A DNA stretch of 34,068 bases from Intestinibacter bartlettii. GTDB lineage: Bacteria; Bacillota; Clostridia; Peptostreptococcales; Peptostreptococcaceae. The DNA is taken from NCBI RefSeq assembly GCF_018917435.1, contig NZ_JAHLOQ010000035.1:1-34068 (forward strand), given 5' to 3'. How positions within the stretch are numbered: position 1 is the stretch's first letter; every line of letters starts with the position of its first letter. The position numbers were made by a program, and so were the translations under genes. Under the pieces are notes generated by a model. That model did no database searches and was not told the DNA's origin. It was given only the letters and a program-made list of their open reading frames with translations. Shown one piece after another: positions 33,866-34,068 of the stretch.

Positions 33866-33879
33866 AAATAAGAAAAGGG

Positions 33880-33927
33880 AGTGTTGCAAAATAGAGTAAA
33901 AAAACTATTTTGCAATACTTCTTTTTT
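33880..33927. terminator. Strong hairpin: terminator and/or IS1182-like terminus
   Basis: AGTGTTGCAAAATAG (33880-33894) pairs with CTATTTTGCAATACT (33905-33919) with one G-U pair, followed by TCTTTTTTAG. It can terminate the lipoprotein gene. GTTGCAAAATAG...CTATTTTGCAA stems also resemble the ends of IS1182-family elements, which tend to insert at terminators, and the leftward ORF tail nearby fits that. Confidence 0.6.
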
Positions 33928-34026
33928 AGTTTGAGGTAAAAAAGAAAGATAACGCTTAAAAATGTCTAGATTTTCATATTTTTGAGCATAACAAATAGAA
34001 GTAGTTAAATTTTATATTTTTACATA

Positions 34027-34068
34027 TTAAGCTACTTCGTTTTCTTTAAATAAGGATATTCCTAAACG
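34027..34068 (-). CDS. 3' end of a minus-strand ORF cut by the window, possibly a transposase
   Basis: Reading leftward from the window edge, RLGISLFKENEVA is open and ends in TAA (34027-34029). Only 13 residues are visible, too few to name a family. The IS1182-like hairpin 110 bp further on suggests a transposase, but this is inference. Confidence 0.3.
   Translation of the reverse strand, partial: RLGISLFKENEVA

Overview
The window is low-GC, AT-biased DNA (AGA/ATA/TTA codons dominate) with compact genes, strong GGAGG-type ribosome binding sites and many hairpin-plus-T terminators. Gene content fits a spore-forming Clostridia chromosome, most like the Peptostreptococcaceae (Clostridioides/Paraclostridium/Romboutsia type): a SpoVB-like flippase, BceAB-type peptide transporters, McrBC, an orphan ClpP and a LUD protein. 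The species is inference. Both edges look like insertion-sequence termini: an IS200/IS605-type right end with omega-RNA-like hairpins at 1-120, and an IS1182-like end with the last codons of a leftward ORF at about 33880-34068.

Layout. 0.1-2.5 kb: a divergent pair, an Asp-box (BNR) protein and a cysteine-rich candidate spore-surface protein with a SigK-like promoter. 2.7-8.1 kb: SpoVB-like flippase and PHP-family phosphatase on the minus strand; then a MocR/GntR regulator, a DUF896 protein and an M18 aminopeptidase on the plus strand. 8.5-9.2 kb: a lipoprotein. 9.5-16 kb: TetR regulator plus metallophosphoesterase, then an MMPL/RND-type membrane protein plus a large secreted xxxLxxG-heptad protein behind a consensus SigA promoter carrying GC-rich palindromes. 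16.2-21.1 kb: PutP-type Na+/proline symporter, a 70-aa unknown, a YhgE/Pip protein and a LUD-domain protein (the last two on the minus strand). 21.3-24.9 kb: McrB and McrC, followed by an arginase/UPF0489-like protein. 25-29.6 kb: a Bce-type ABC transporter, response regulator and sensor kinase. 29.6-34 kb: a short HAD-like protein lacking both catalytic aspartates, an AraC regulator, a ClpP paralogue, a DUF3786 protein, an acidic small protein and a second lipoprotein.

The most coherent module is TetR/MMPL/heptad-repeat protein. An 11-base word (TGCCCAATATT) just downstream of the tetR -10 recurs inverted just downstream of the mmpL -10, and two TTGGGCnnGCC sites lie 31 bp apart across the mmpL promoter. 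I infer that the TetR protein controls both units. The secreted protein is built of xxxLxxG heptads with an exact 70-residue (210-bp) periodicity in two places and may work outside the membrane with the MMPL protein. The YhgE/Pip protein 2 kb away belongs to a family in which such heptads are common. The second clear module is the Bce system: a TACA-N4-TGTA site precedes a weak promoter ahead of the transporter, and a terminator separates transporter from regulator genes.
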